Source: Caprimulgus europaeus (taxonomy: Eukaryota; Chordata; Aves; Caprimulgiformes; Caprimulgidae). From it: a stretch of DNA of 64,000 bases. The stretch lies in NCBI GenBank assembly GCA_907165065.1, contig OU015540.1, positions 1,038,001-1,102,000 of the forward strand. The letters are read 5' to 3'. The notes under the pieces are model-generated. The model was given only the letters and a program-made list of their open reading frames with translations, was not told the origin of the DNA and did not search any database. Position 1 is the first letter of the stretch. Each line of letters opens with the position of its first letter. The translations under genes were made by a program, and so were the position numbers. Positions 50,905-61,100 of the stretch are shown one piece after another.

Positions 50905-51115
50905 CAAGGTGCCAATTACTCTTTCATTAGCAGCCAACGTATTTCTTTATCAGGCCTGTGCTTCTCTGTACAATGTTGATCATTTTGATGGAGCATTTGT
51001 TTTAATTTCCCAAATGAGGAAGCAATCTTGTAAATATTGTGCAGTAATTAAAATGGCTATTTATTGTGCAGCATTCTGGCTGCTGCCAGCTCAGAACCTG
51101 ATTAGCATTCCCCTT
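50905..51115. other. AT-rich candidate conserved noncoding element
   Basis: An AT-rich block between GC-rich flanks, with TAATTA (51045-51050), CTATTTATT (51057, MEF2-like) and CATTAG motifs. No repeat family is recognised. Confidence 0.3.
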
Positions 51116-51242
51116 CCCTGAGCCTTTGCTCCAGCCCGTCCTGCTGCTCCCGTGGGACCCCTCACCCCCGCGCCTCTCCCTCTGACATTGGCACAGGCGG
51201 TGACACTGGCCAGAGCACCTCCACGTCCCACTGTCCTGATCA

Positions 51243-51400
51243 TAGATCCCAGACTGGTTTGGGTTGAGAGGGACTTTAAAGCTCATCCAGTCCCAACCCC
51301 CCTGCCATCAGCAGGGACACCTTCCACTAGACCAGGTTGCTCAAAGCCTCATCCAACCTGGCCGAGAACACTTCCAAGGAGGGGCAGCCACAGCTTCCCT
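51243..51400 (-). mobile_element. CR1 LINE fragment
   Basis: It starts TAGATCCCAGACTGGTTTGG and includes CACCTTCCACTAGACCAGGT and CATCCAACCTGGCCGAGAAC; same subfamily as 25701-25892. Confidence 0.9.
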
Positions 51401-52044
51401 GGGGTCAGGAGGGGGGTTTAGCCCATTTCTAGAGTGCAGGCCAGTGTCCCAGTGAGGGGACGCTGTCCCAAGGCTGGCACACGCTGTCCGCTCCCAGCAG
51501 AGCCCAAGGGTTGTCACCAGCGAGCTCCATCATGGCTGACCTTGGAGGAGGATGGGGATGGGGACAGGGATGGGACGTGTGGCCGTGTGTGTGGTCACCC
51601 AGTCGGCTCTGTGACCCCAGCACGGGGCTGGGCAGCACGAAGCTGCATCCCAGTGAGAGAACAGTCTGTGCATGGCGGGGGGGACAGATTTTCTCTAAAA
51701 TGGTTCAAAATCCTCCTCCCAGGTCTCCATGGTGACCAGGAGCATGTGCTGGCTCTGGCGCTGGGTGCAGGGGTGGAGGACAGCGGGTGGCCATGGCTCT
51801 GGGGAGCAGAGCAGCTCTTGCACTGGGGACCACAGAGCCCTTGGGGACACGCCGTGGGGAGGGGGACCCCGGGCTGCTCACCTCCCTCCCCACCCCCGGT
51901 ACTGGCATCAGGAGTGACGTGTGTGAACCTGGACTTCCACCCTCATCACATTTGCGTGAGCACAAAGGAGTTCTCGGAGGCTTTGCCTTGCGTGGTCTCT
52001 GTTTATTGTTTCCTCTCTACAAACATTCAAACTGGCAAAAGCTG

Positions 52045-52058
52045 AAAAAAAAAAAAAA
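52045..52058 (+). repeat. Poly(A) run
   Basis: Fourteen A in a row following GGCAAAAGCTG. Confidence 0.9.
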
Positions 52059-52734
52059 TCCCTTGGGAATCAGCACCTGTCCGAGCGCATTTTAAATACC
52101 CTTTAAAATGTAAATCCCTCCGGGTAAAGAAACGCTGGGTGCTGGGGGAGGCGCGGCTGAAGGTGGCTGGGGGTGCAGAGGGGTGCAGCCCCCGCTGCCG
52201 CCAGCTGCTCGGCTCCCTGCCAGCCTGGGGGAAACGGGGCTCGGGGGGTCCCGGGCCCCCGCACCACCCCGTCCCCCGGCTCCCTCCCTGGAGACACATC
52301 TCTGTGCCGGCTGCTCTCCGGGGAGCACGAGTGGGCTGCGGATGAGAGCGGAAAGCAATTAAAGATCAGTAACATGAGGCGTAGAAGAGGGGGTGGGAAG
52401 TGGAGGGGTGACCCCCTCTCCCCCCATTTCCCATCCACCAGCCTCTCTCCGGGAAGTCATCCGGGCGGCCAGGTCTGGGACCGCTTGGTCAAGTCCCCAA
52501 AGCCGAGCTGGGGACATCCCCACCTGCCTCCCGAGAAACATCCCAGGTCTCTGTCTGCCTTCGTTAGCAGAAGCCCCCGGAGCTTGGCGTGTGGTGGTGA
52601 GGCTCGTTAGTGCTCTTTGCATATATGCTAATCAGCGGGGAGGCTGCTCTGGCATTTGTGCCTTGTTCTTGGGCTGTGCAGTGAATATCGCAGTGGAGGC
52701 TGGCACAGTGCTCCAGGGCGGCGTGGCAGTGACA

Positions 52735-52820
52735 GATGTGGCACAGCGGCGAGGGATGCGGCACGGCAGAGAGGGATGTGGCATGGTGGAGAGGGACATG
52801 GCACGGCAGTGAGGGATGCT
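52735..52820. repeat. 21-base minisatellite
   Basis: About four copies of a unit like GATGTGGCACAGCGGCGAGG (plus G), with substitutions. It gives open frames in several phases that look like protein repeats but have no homology. Confidence 0.85.
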
Positions 52821-53678
52821 GCCCAGGTCCCCCAACCCCGTGGGCACCACCCAAGCTCAGGAGGGCACGAGCCTGTTCCTGTCCCGGTGCCGCCTGGACC
52901 CCGCTCATGGCAGAGCGTTGAAAGCTTCCCCAGAACACAGTGAGACTCCCACTCCCTTCGCCATCGCCTCGCTCCCCCTCTCCTACATGCAGATGCCAGC
53001 TCACGTGCAGCACCAGCTCCACACGTCATCGCCCACACCCGCTGTCCCCCGCGTCCCCCGTGCCAGTGCCCCCCACGCAGCCACCACTGCGCTCGCCCCT
53101 GGGACACCCCGACCCAGCAGTGAGAACCCATGGGAGCTCCTGGTGGCACCAGCACCAGGGTGACAAGCAGGGTGCTCCAAGGGCTCATGCAGACGCCTGG
53201 GAGATGAGTGCAGGGTGGGCTGGGAGGGACGTGCCAGCCAGATCTCCAGCTGCCTGGGGAGCCATGCAGGCACAGCAGCCACAGCCGCTGCTGCAGGTGC
53301 CCCCGGGTGCCCCCTCCCCACAAGGCTCTGTGAGCACCCGAGGGGTGCAGGGGCCACACATCCCTTGGCCTTTTCACAAAAAGTCTGCACCCCCCCAGCC
53401 CTGTGTGCTGCTGCTGCCGCTGCACCCAGATTTTAGTGCAGTTCCTGGTTTTTCAAGGTTTTTTTTACATTGGCTGAAGCCGGAGTCCCCCAATTTGCTC
53501 CCGCAGGCAGGAGGGAGCCGAGGAGCAGGGGGTGCTGTGGGAGTGGGCCCAGCCTCAACTGGTGGGTGCTGGTGAGGGGCTGAGCATCCTGCTGCCTCCA
53601 GCCATCCCCGCATCCATCCTCCGTGGTTCCATCGGGTGGACAATATGAGCTGAAAGAATTCAGTCACCTTCTCTTTTC

Positions 53679-53730
53679 CAGGCTGTGGTTTTTTCAGGTC
53701 GTGGTTTTTTCAGGCCGTGGTTTTTCCAGC
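53679..53730. repeat. 16-base tandem repeat, three copies
   Basis: CAGGCTGTGGTTTTTT, CAGGTCGTGGTTTTTT and CAGGCCGTGGTTTTTC in direct succession. Confidence 0.9.
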
Positions 53731-54313
53731 TGCAGACTGGCAGAGCAAACCTTTCCAGCAAAGCAGAGCGAGAATTCCCCTTGCTCTCATGGGGCATGTT
53801 CCAAAAAGCATTCAGCCATCAGACTGCACCGCAGCCGCTCTCCCGGCACCTCGACGCGCTGCCTCCGCTCGGGGATGGGCTGTTGTGGGGGGGGGGGTTT
53901 GGGGGAGCCCACTGCCAGGCACCCCGGAGCCTGCTGAGGGGAGAATTTGAAAGGAAAATATTGGGGGCTCCTCCTTTCCTGGGCTGCGGGGTCCGGGGTG
54001 GTGGGCGAGCGGGCGGAGGGGAGCAGCTAGGGGTTGTTCTGCCCGCGGATGAAAAGCCCTTTGTGAGCCCGGGCAAACATCGCTGCCCCGCCGAGCAAAT
54101 CACCCTCTCGGGGCCAGCACCACTCCATGCCGTGCCGAGCTCACGGCCCCGGTGATTTCTTCTCATTACAAGCTCTGTCAGCTGGTTATTGCTGATGTGC
54201 AGAGATTTTGCTTTTTCAGCCCGTTTTCCCTGTCGCCTGGATTGCCATCACAACACCCCACTGAGCACCGTGGTGGGGACACCCTGTGCAGCACCCCATG
54301 GCCACCCTGGTCC

Positions 54314-54944
54314 TGGTGCTGGTTTCACCCTTTTGATTTGCAGCCAAACACAGTCGCTCTCTCACTCTCCCCCCATCTTCAGGGAGTAGGGGAGAGAATT
54401 AGAAAGAAAAGGGCAAGGAGACTCACAGGCTGAGATAAAGACTATTTAATTATTAAAATAAAATAATAAAGATAACGGTAATAACGGAATATGCAAATGA
54501 GTGATGCCCAGTGCAGTTGCTCACCACCCTCTGACCGGTGTCCAGCCTGTCCCAGCCAGTGATCCCGGAGCAGAGACAGTCCCCAAACCCAAACCCAGGG
54601 ACAGTGAGAGCCCGAGCCATCCCCGAGAGAACCCCCTGATTTCTGGTGACCCCTGGTTAATGAACTGACCATGATGGGATAGGAGATGGAATATCTCATT
54701 GGCACATCCAAATGCCAATTTGGGGTTTTGCTATTTACTGCGCTTCCCCCCTCCTGGTCCTTCACAGCTGTGAACCAGCCAAACACCATGACCCTGGGCT
54801 CCAGCAGCAACTAAAAACATTGGTACTTTATCAACATTCTTATTTTATCAACATTCTTCTCAAAACAAACCCCACACTGAGGCTGATCCACAGCTATTCT
54901 GGCTACTGAGAAGAACATTAACTCTACATAGGAAAACCAGGACA
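54314..54944. mobile_element. Solo LTR of the same avian ERV family (copy 2)
   Basis: About 630 bases align end to end with copy 1 at 18435-19051 in the same direction, including CAGCCAAACAC, TGCAAATGAGTGATGCCCAG, GATCCCGGAGCAGAGACAGT and GGAAAACCAGGACA. Divergence from copy 1 is substantial by eye and fewer CpG sites remain, so it is probably the older insertion or another subfamily. No internal viral sequence adjoins it. Confidence 0.7.
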
Positions 54945-55919
54945 GTCCCCATCCCAGCGTGGTGTCCTGCCAGACTGGCCATGAATTCCCTGTTCCCAGG
55001 GACTGCAGCGCAGCGGAGCTGGGCCGGGCTGTGAGCCGGGGATGGAGAGAGACTCCAGCCAATTAACCGACTCATTAATTTGCGCATTTGCAGATCAGCC
55101 CTTTCCAGCGTGATGCTGCCAGCGGCCACGTCCCACGCAGCCACCAGCCAGGGCGGGCAGAGGCACCCTCACCGGGGACCGGGGGAACCGGCCGCCGGTC
55201 GGGGTGCGGGGTCAGGTGTGAGACACAGCGAGAGCTGCTGCGTGGCCGGGGGGTCGCGCAGGGGACCAGCTTGAATCGGGGCCACGAGCCGAGGTCTGGG
55301 CTCCTCCGAGCCATGGACACGTGCCACAAGCCAGCAGCTCGGCTCTGTGTCTGTCCCGCCGCACCCGGGGTGTTGGTGGGAGTGCCCCATCTCGGACAAA
55401 CACGTGGCTGTTCCCCACGGGCGGGGGCTGTTCCTCACGGGTGGGCTGGCACCGGGGAGCCCGACCGCAGGCAGCAGCGGTTTTCTTCCCCCGGTCAATG
55501 TTTAACCAGAGTATTTATCCAGAGTGAAAGAGCTGCAGTGTGAGGGCAGGACAGACAAACATCCTCCTGACGCTGTTCCAGAGCACACCCGGATTTTTTC
55601 CCCTGACAGCGCCCGGGTGAGCACGTGCCCCATGTCTGCAGAGCTTTGGCGGCTCTTGAGGACCAGGCAGTGCCCTGGGCTCCCCCCCCCGGGGTTTTCA
55701 TCACCCAGTTGTGCGAGCATCCACATCTTCACCAGCCCCAAACCACAGGAACTACCCCCGTTAGGTACCCACACCCGCAGCCCGGTGCCCCGCACCTGCC
55801 CCGCTCCCGAGCCGCATCTCCATCCCAACGGGAGCAAAGAACCTGGAAAACACCAGGCAGGGTCCCAGCCCCGCGGCAGATCCATGTGCCGATAAAACCA
55901 CCGCGCAGACCCATGGTCA

Positions 55920-56115
55920 GGCCTGATGCAAACGTAATTGAATGGGAATGAGATGTATTTTATGTCCTTAAAGCACATTAAGTGCTTGGAAGTTAATTGG
56001 TATTTAATTAGCATAAATTAAGCTCTTTATTAATACCCAAGGAAAAACAACGCACTATTACAGATGCTTTATTAAAAGTCACCCTGATGAATTAAAAATG
56101 AGTGTGCTGAACACG
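55920..56115. other. AT-rich candidate conserved noncoding element
   Basis: A sharply AT-rich island in GC-rich intergenic DNA, with TAATTG (55935), TTAATTGG (55993), TTTAATTAGC (56003) and further ATTAA motifs, typical of developmental enhancers bound by homeodomain factors. Conservation could not be tested. Confidence 0.35.
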
Positions 56116-56280
56116 TCAACAGCAAAACAGGGAAGCACATGTGGCCGTGCATGGGCTGTCCCCCACCTCCCGCCTGCTTTAGGGGACCGCGAGCAGCGGC
56201 CGGCACCATCAACACCCTGGTGGGACCATGGTCCTGAGCCTGCCCCCGCCGGGAGAAGGGTCCTGGAGCTGGGGTGAGGG

Positions 56281-56396
56281 ATGGAGCCGGGATGCAGGAT
56301 GGAGCCAGGATGCAGGACGGAGCCGGGGTGCTGGAAGGAGCCGGGGTGCAGGATGGAACCGGGGTGCGGGGTGGAGCCGGGGTGCGGGATGGAGCC
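56281..56396. repeat. 18-base minisatellite
   Basis: About 6.4 copies of ATGGAGCCGGGATGCAGG with a few substitutions per unit. Being a multiple of three, it yields false ORFs with repeats such as MEPGCR on the plus strand and others on the minus strand. Confidence 0.95.
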
Positions 56397-56919
56397 AGCC
56401 CCACGCAGAAGCAGCTGCAGCCACGAGCGTGTTTCCTGCGGGGCTGCGTTTCCTCTCGAAAGGGGAAGGTGGGCGCCCGTCGAGCGCAGCCCTGCTCCGG
56501 CAGAGGTCTGTGCCCCGAGCAGGAGTTAGGGCAGGCTGGGACCCCACAGTGGCTCCCCACAGCCCCCAGCTCCCACCAGCACCCACTCCCACACCCCTCA
56601 GGGTCCCTCTGGGGACAAAGCAGCGACTTTGCTCCTTGTTGGGTTTGGCATTTTTTGTGGCGTTGCCATGACAACCATCCTAGTGACATCTTCATGCAAT
56701 TTGTCTCCTTCTGGGGGGTTCCAGCATTTTCCTTCCTGAATGAGTGGCCGCCAGCACTCCGGGAGTCTCATTGTCACCCGGGCACCACGTCCCCTACCCA
56801 GCCTGGAGAGCTGCCTGCGGGAAGGGTCGCAGGCAAACAGGGAGGCTTTAATTCTGGCATTTCCTCACTTCAGCATCTCTGCAGCCTTGTCCTTCTCTTA
56901 AAAAGAACGTCTGGTGTGT

Positions 56920-56943
56920 GGGGGGGGGGGGGGGGGGGGGGGG
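56920..56943 (+). repeat. Run of 24 G
   Basis: An uninterrupted 24-base G tract after CTGGTGTGT. It can fold as a G-quadruplex and its true length in the genome is likely variable or misassembled. Confidence 0.85.
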
Positions 56944-57449
56944 TCACCTCCCAGGCTGGGAAATGAAAGCAACCAAGCTGAAAATAGAGGTGACATTGTG
57001 CAGGGCTCTGCCAGCCCCACGGGGACATCAGGAAGCCGGGAACATCCTCCCTGCCACAGTAACAGCTTTTGTGCCTCTGCGAGGAGCAGCTCGGCAGGAG
57101 GGGTGGGAAGCAGCCCCCTCCCCCGGGGGTTTCCCTGGCAGCAGGAGATGGGAGCAGCCGGAGTCCCGCACACAGGTCCCAGCCCTGGGACGATGCTACT
57201 GCTCCCAGCTGCAGCATCCCGGCCCTTTCCTGCTCCCCGTGTGCCCCAGCCCCGTTGCCAGACTGGTGCTCCAGTGCTGGGCTGGGCAGGGTGGGCAGCC
57301 CGTGTGGGGGGCACTGCTCTCCCAGTACAGCCCCTTCCCCAGGGGCAGCTCAGAGCTGGGAGAGTGACAGACACTGCCCACATCAAACGTCTATGAAAAT
57401 CCAGTGACACAACCCAGGTAAGTTGAGGGGTTGGGCTGGGGACACTCAC

Positions 57450-58101
57450 AGTGACACTCCTGGGCTGGTTTATTACCCAGTGAGCCCTCTGAGCAGTGGG
57501 GATGGGGTCCCTGTGAATCCCCCTCCACCGGGGTGGCTGGGGAGTCCACAGGATGAGTCAGGGCAGAGCTGCTGTTGGGGACGGACACCCAGCTGACGTC
57601 AAACTGCGGTGCTGGCTCCTCTCCCCTGGCCCACACAGCTCCATCACTCTCCTGCCAACTCCTGCTTATGGCAGCAGCCCCCTCCCCTCGTCCCCCAGCT
57701 GGTGCTTCACCCCCCTGGCCCTCCTGATGCTCAGAGGGGCCAAAAATGGGACTGTCACCAAAGCTCCTGTCACCCTCCATGGGGCAGGTCACAGGCAAGA
57801 GCCACTTGAGATTGTCCTGGACCTGCACGAGGGACAAGAGCGAAGCCACGGCATGAGCTGGGGAGAGGGCTACTGAGGAGGGGCTCCGAGGGAGGGGGCT
57901 CCTAGGGAGGGGGCTCCCGCTGTGCTGGAGCGTGGGCTGCCCGTGGGTGGATGCTGGGAATGGATCTGGTGGAGAGAGAGCAGAGATGCTGGAATGGGAG
58001 ACAAATGCTGGAGCTGGAGTGGGGCAGGACACAGCACCCAGCACTGAGATGGGGGCCAGGGAGCTCCGCAGGGCTGTGCCAGGGTGGAGCAGGCGGCTGC
58101 G
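57450..58101 (-). other. AQP8: AQP8 3' UTR (inferred)
   Basis: This is the stretch from the stop codon to the first plausible poly(A) signal on the minus strand. It is GC-rich, with no repeat except short GGGAGGGGGCTCC-type tandem units near 57880-57920. The end is inferred from the signal at 57469 and has no transcript support. Confidence 0.55.
57469..57474 (-). terminator. Candidate AQP8 polyadenylation signal AATAAA
   Basis: The minus strand reads AATAAA here, about 630 bases after the AQP8 stop codon. It is followed by a GT-rich stretch (GTGTCACTGTGAGTGTCC) that could serve as the downstream element. It is the first canonical signal I found after the stop. Confidence 0.6.
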
Positions 58102-58144
58102 TCACTTCAGGAGCAGGCGGGTGGTTCGGTCACCCAGCAGGAAC
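58102..58144 (-). CDS. AQP8: AQP8 last coding exon
   Basis: This tiny terminal exon reads, after completing the split Arg codon, [13 protein letters not shown] then TGA at 58104-58102. It corresponds to the human ending FIGDGKTRLILKAR, two residues shorter. The acceptor is CCCCAAAG just right of 58144. It is too short for ORF scanning; frame, splice site and homology identify it. Confidence 0.93.
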
Positions 58145-61100
58145 CTTTGGGGAGGTAAAAGAGACAGAAACTCAGGGTTAGCAGCTTTGCCATTGCAAGT
58201 GGGCACCAAAAACCCAGCACCAGCCCAGCACCAGCCTCGATTCACCCCGCAAGAAACACAGAATCCCAGAACGGTGGGGTTGGAAGGGACCTCAGGAGAT
58301 CATCCAGTCCAACCCCCCTCCCAAAGCAGATCCGTCTTGAACAGGTCACACAGGACTGCATCCAGGTGGGTTTTGAACATCTCCAGAGAAGGAGACTCCA
58401 CACCCTCTCTGGGCAGCCTGTCCCAGGGCTCTGGCACCCTCACAGGAAAGATTTTCCTCATGTTTCAGTGGAAGCTCCTATGTTCCAGCTTGTGCCCGTT
58501 GGCCCTTGTCCTGTCATTGGCCACCACTGAGCAGAGTTTGGCCCCATCCTCTTCACACGACCCTTTAGATATTGATAGACATTGATCAGGTCCCCTCTCA
58601 CTCTGCTCTGCTCCAGGCTGAACAGACCCAGCTCTCAGCCTTTCCTCCTACAAACGATGCTCCAACCCCTTAACCATCTTTGTAGCCCTAAGAAGACACA
58701 GATGGAGCAAACACGGGGATCTGGAGACAGGTTGGATCTTTGCTGTCGCCCTCTCCTGACGAGGAAGAGGATGCAAGGGAGTCTCCAACCTTTGGACATC
58801 CCTCCAGGAAAGCAGCGGTTGCAGGGAGCAGGGAAGCAGCTCGGGCAGCACGCAGGGGGTGGCAGGGTGGGAAGGGGGGACTCAGCCTGCAGGCTCCGCT
58901 CTCCTCACCGCTGCGGGCACACGTACCTCATCAGCACGCCGACGAGGAGGGCAGCGACCATGGGCCCCACCCAGTAAACCCAGTGATAGTCCCAGTAGTT
59001 TGCTACCAGGGCTGGCCCGAAGGCTCTGGCAGGGTTCATGCAGGCTCCGGACACGCCAGCGCTGCAAGAGGAACAAAGCGGCTGTGTCAGCCCCGCGGGA
59101 CACGAGCCCAGCACCCAGCCCCCTCACCACCAGGACAGGGTGACACATGGGCTGGGACAGGGTGCTGGGGGTCCTTGGTGGGGGTCTGACCCTGCTCTGG
59201 GTGGGTGGCAGGTTCAGACCCCCCCGGCCCGTTTGCTTCGGCAGCGTAATGATGCCCAGATGCGAGTGCAGGGACCAGCCTGGCCCCGACAGCTGCTCAC
59301 GGGTGGGCACCCACCCCTGCCCCACCAGTGCCCAAAAGCCACCAGGGGAAACCCAAGAGCTGAGTCCACTTTGGGGCTTTCCAAGAGCTTTTTGGGGCTT
59401 TCAAACAGGGAAAGCTCTGCACCGCGCAGAGCTGGGCAGGAGAGACAACGGCATTTAGAGATTAAAGAGAACTGCAGCAGATAAATATTTGCACAGGAGG
59501 TTTGTGCAGCGTTGAAATCAGAGCCCTGGATCCCGCTAGAGGGGGTGCTGCCTTAACTAAACAACCCATTAACATTCATAATTGTGCACGCTCGTTAGCC
59601 GGCGGCAGCGGCGGAAGAGCCGGGCTGTTGGCCCCGAACGCCCGCCCGCGCCCCGGCTGCGCTTGGCAGCGGTTCCAGCAGCCGCCAGGATCGGCTCCAG
59701 ACCAACCCTCTCCTGTTTGCTCAGGGCTTCCCAGGGCAAACACGGCCCGGGCGGCCTCTCGGCTCCATCAGCCCTGACGGGCTCTCGTAAGGGCGGCTCT
59801 TGCTCAAGGGCCACGCGCCGGGCTCGCGCCGCCGCCCGCTCCCGCAGCCGGGCTGGGCCCTGGAGATCTCCCCAAGGATGTCAGGGGGCTGCTGGAACCA
59901 TGGGGCAGCCTCTGCAGTGTGCTCGGCTCGGCTCTCCTGCCCTGCCCAGCAGGTCCTGTGCTGTGCTGCGAGGGGGCACATCCCATCCTACCTCATCCCA
60001 TCCCATCCCATCCCATCCCATCCCATCCCATCCCATCCCATCCCATCCCATCCCATCCCACCTCATTTCATCTCATCCCACCCCAGACATGGGCACTCCC
60101 CTCCCTGGTGCGGGACAGAGCAGCCATGGCGGGATTGGGGGACCCCTAATTTGGGGATCCAGGGTTTAGATCTGCCTCCCTGAGCTCTGCTCAGCTGGTA
60201 CCACAGGGATCTCTGAGCAGCAGCTCCATCCCGCAGCCCATCACCCCACCCTGAGCTCCTGCTCAAGGGACCCTGCCCGCTGCCAGTGGAGGGGACAGCA
60301 CGGGCTGGCTGGTGGGAAGGCACACGGAGCGAGGACTCAGGAGCTCACCCTGCCAGGACATTGACTGTGATCACGAAGCCGATGCAGAAAGGTGCCAGGG
60401 GGGTCTTGGTCTTCTCATTGAGGGCGCCCATGCAGGCCACGAGCAGCAGGAAGGCGGTCAGGAGGATCTCACCCCCGAGGGCCGAGGGGATCTGCTCATC
60501 GGCCGTGATGCTGGTGAAGGCTCCTCCGCTGGCATTGACGTGCCGCTCGCTCGGTGTGATGGCCTGTGTGGGGACAGCCCTGTTTGCATGGGGACAGCCC
60601 TGTGTGTGTGGGGACAGCCCTGTTTGCATGGGGACAGCCCTGTGTGTGCGGGGACAGCCCTGTGTGCGTGGCCACGTTCCATGCTGAGGGCTCTCACTGC
60701 CATATGTGCTCGCTGTCAGGACAGCGTGGGCGGGCGAAGCTCAGGCTAAAGAGGAGCTAATCTCATCACTTTCCTCCTGAAAGCCAGCCCTGAGCCCCTG
60801 GCAAATATAAACTCATTAGCGAAGGTTCTTAGGCTCCTGAGATAATGAGCCAGCCACCGTGGGCAGCACCAATGGACATTCAGGGCAGAGCAGCGCAGAG
60901 CCGTAAGAACCGCAGGCAAACCCCGGTGTGAAGATGGCTGGAGCCACAGCAGCACCGTGGCTAATGGCAAACCCCTGGAGAGAGCTGCTGTTGAGAAGGA
61001 ATTATCCTGAAGAATTCTTCAGGTCCTTCCAATGGGACCCTCAGCTCTGCACGGTGCTGCCAGGGGCGAGCCCACTATGGGGATGAGTTGCCCAAGTCCC

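Larger units (their letters stand above)
47346..54313. other. Intergenic sequence between PRKCB and AQP8, middle part
   Basis: Outside the CR1 pieces, A runs and minisatellites listed separately, no gene is seen. Open frames of 190-265 codons at 48293-48976, 48363-48941 and 52628-53425 are repeat-derived or compositional and show no homology. Confidence 0.6.
54945..57449. other. Intergenic sequence downstream of AQP8
   Basis: No gene is seen. It holds the AT-rich island at 55920, the 18-base minisatellite at 56281 and the 24-G run at 56920. CpG is moderately dense at 55100-55480. Confidence 0.6.
59062..60348 (-). other. AQP8: AQP8 intron with CpG island, ATCCC array and duplicated segment
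   Basis: The 1,287-base intron contains a CTCF-like motif near 59533, a dense CpG cluster at about 59585-59855, one copy (59868-59990) of a segment also found in the upstream intron, and an ATCCC pentanucleotide array at 59994-60060. No open frame with homology was found. Confidence 0.85.

Noticed and set aside
52628-53425. 265-codon minus-strand open frame
   Set aside because: It is partly the 21-base minisatellite at 52735 and otherwise compositional; no homology is visible.
59994-60060. Telomere-like or retroviral primer signature in the ATCCC run
   Set aside because: The unit is ATCCC, not TTAGGG or CCCTAA; it is a plain pentanucleotide microsatellite.
60345-60629. Start codon for AQP8 exon 4 inside the minisatellite
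   Set aside because: The in-frame ATG upstream of AITPSERH lies in intron repeat sequence; the splice acceptor and homology place the exon start at 60563.
60458-60703. CRISPR-like regular repeats
   Set aside because: The array at 60564-60670 is a head-to-tail 20-base minisatellite without unique spacers, in a vertebrate gene.
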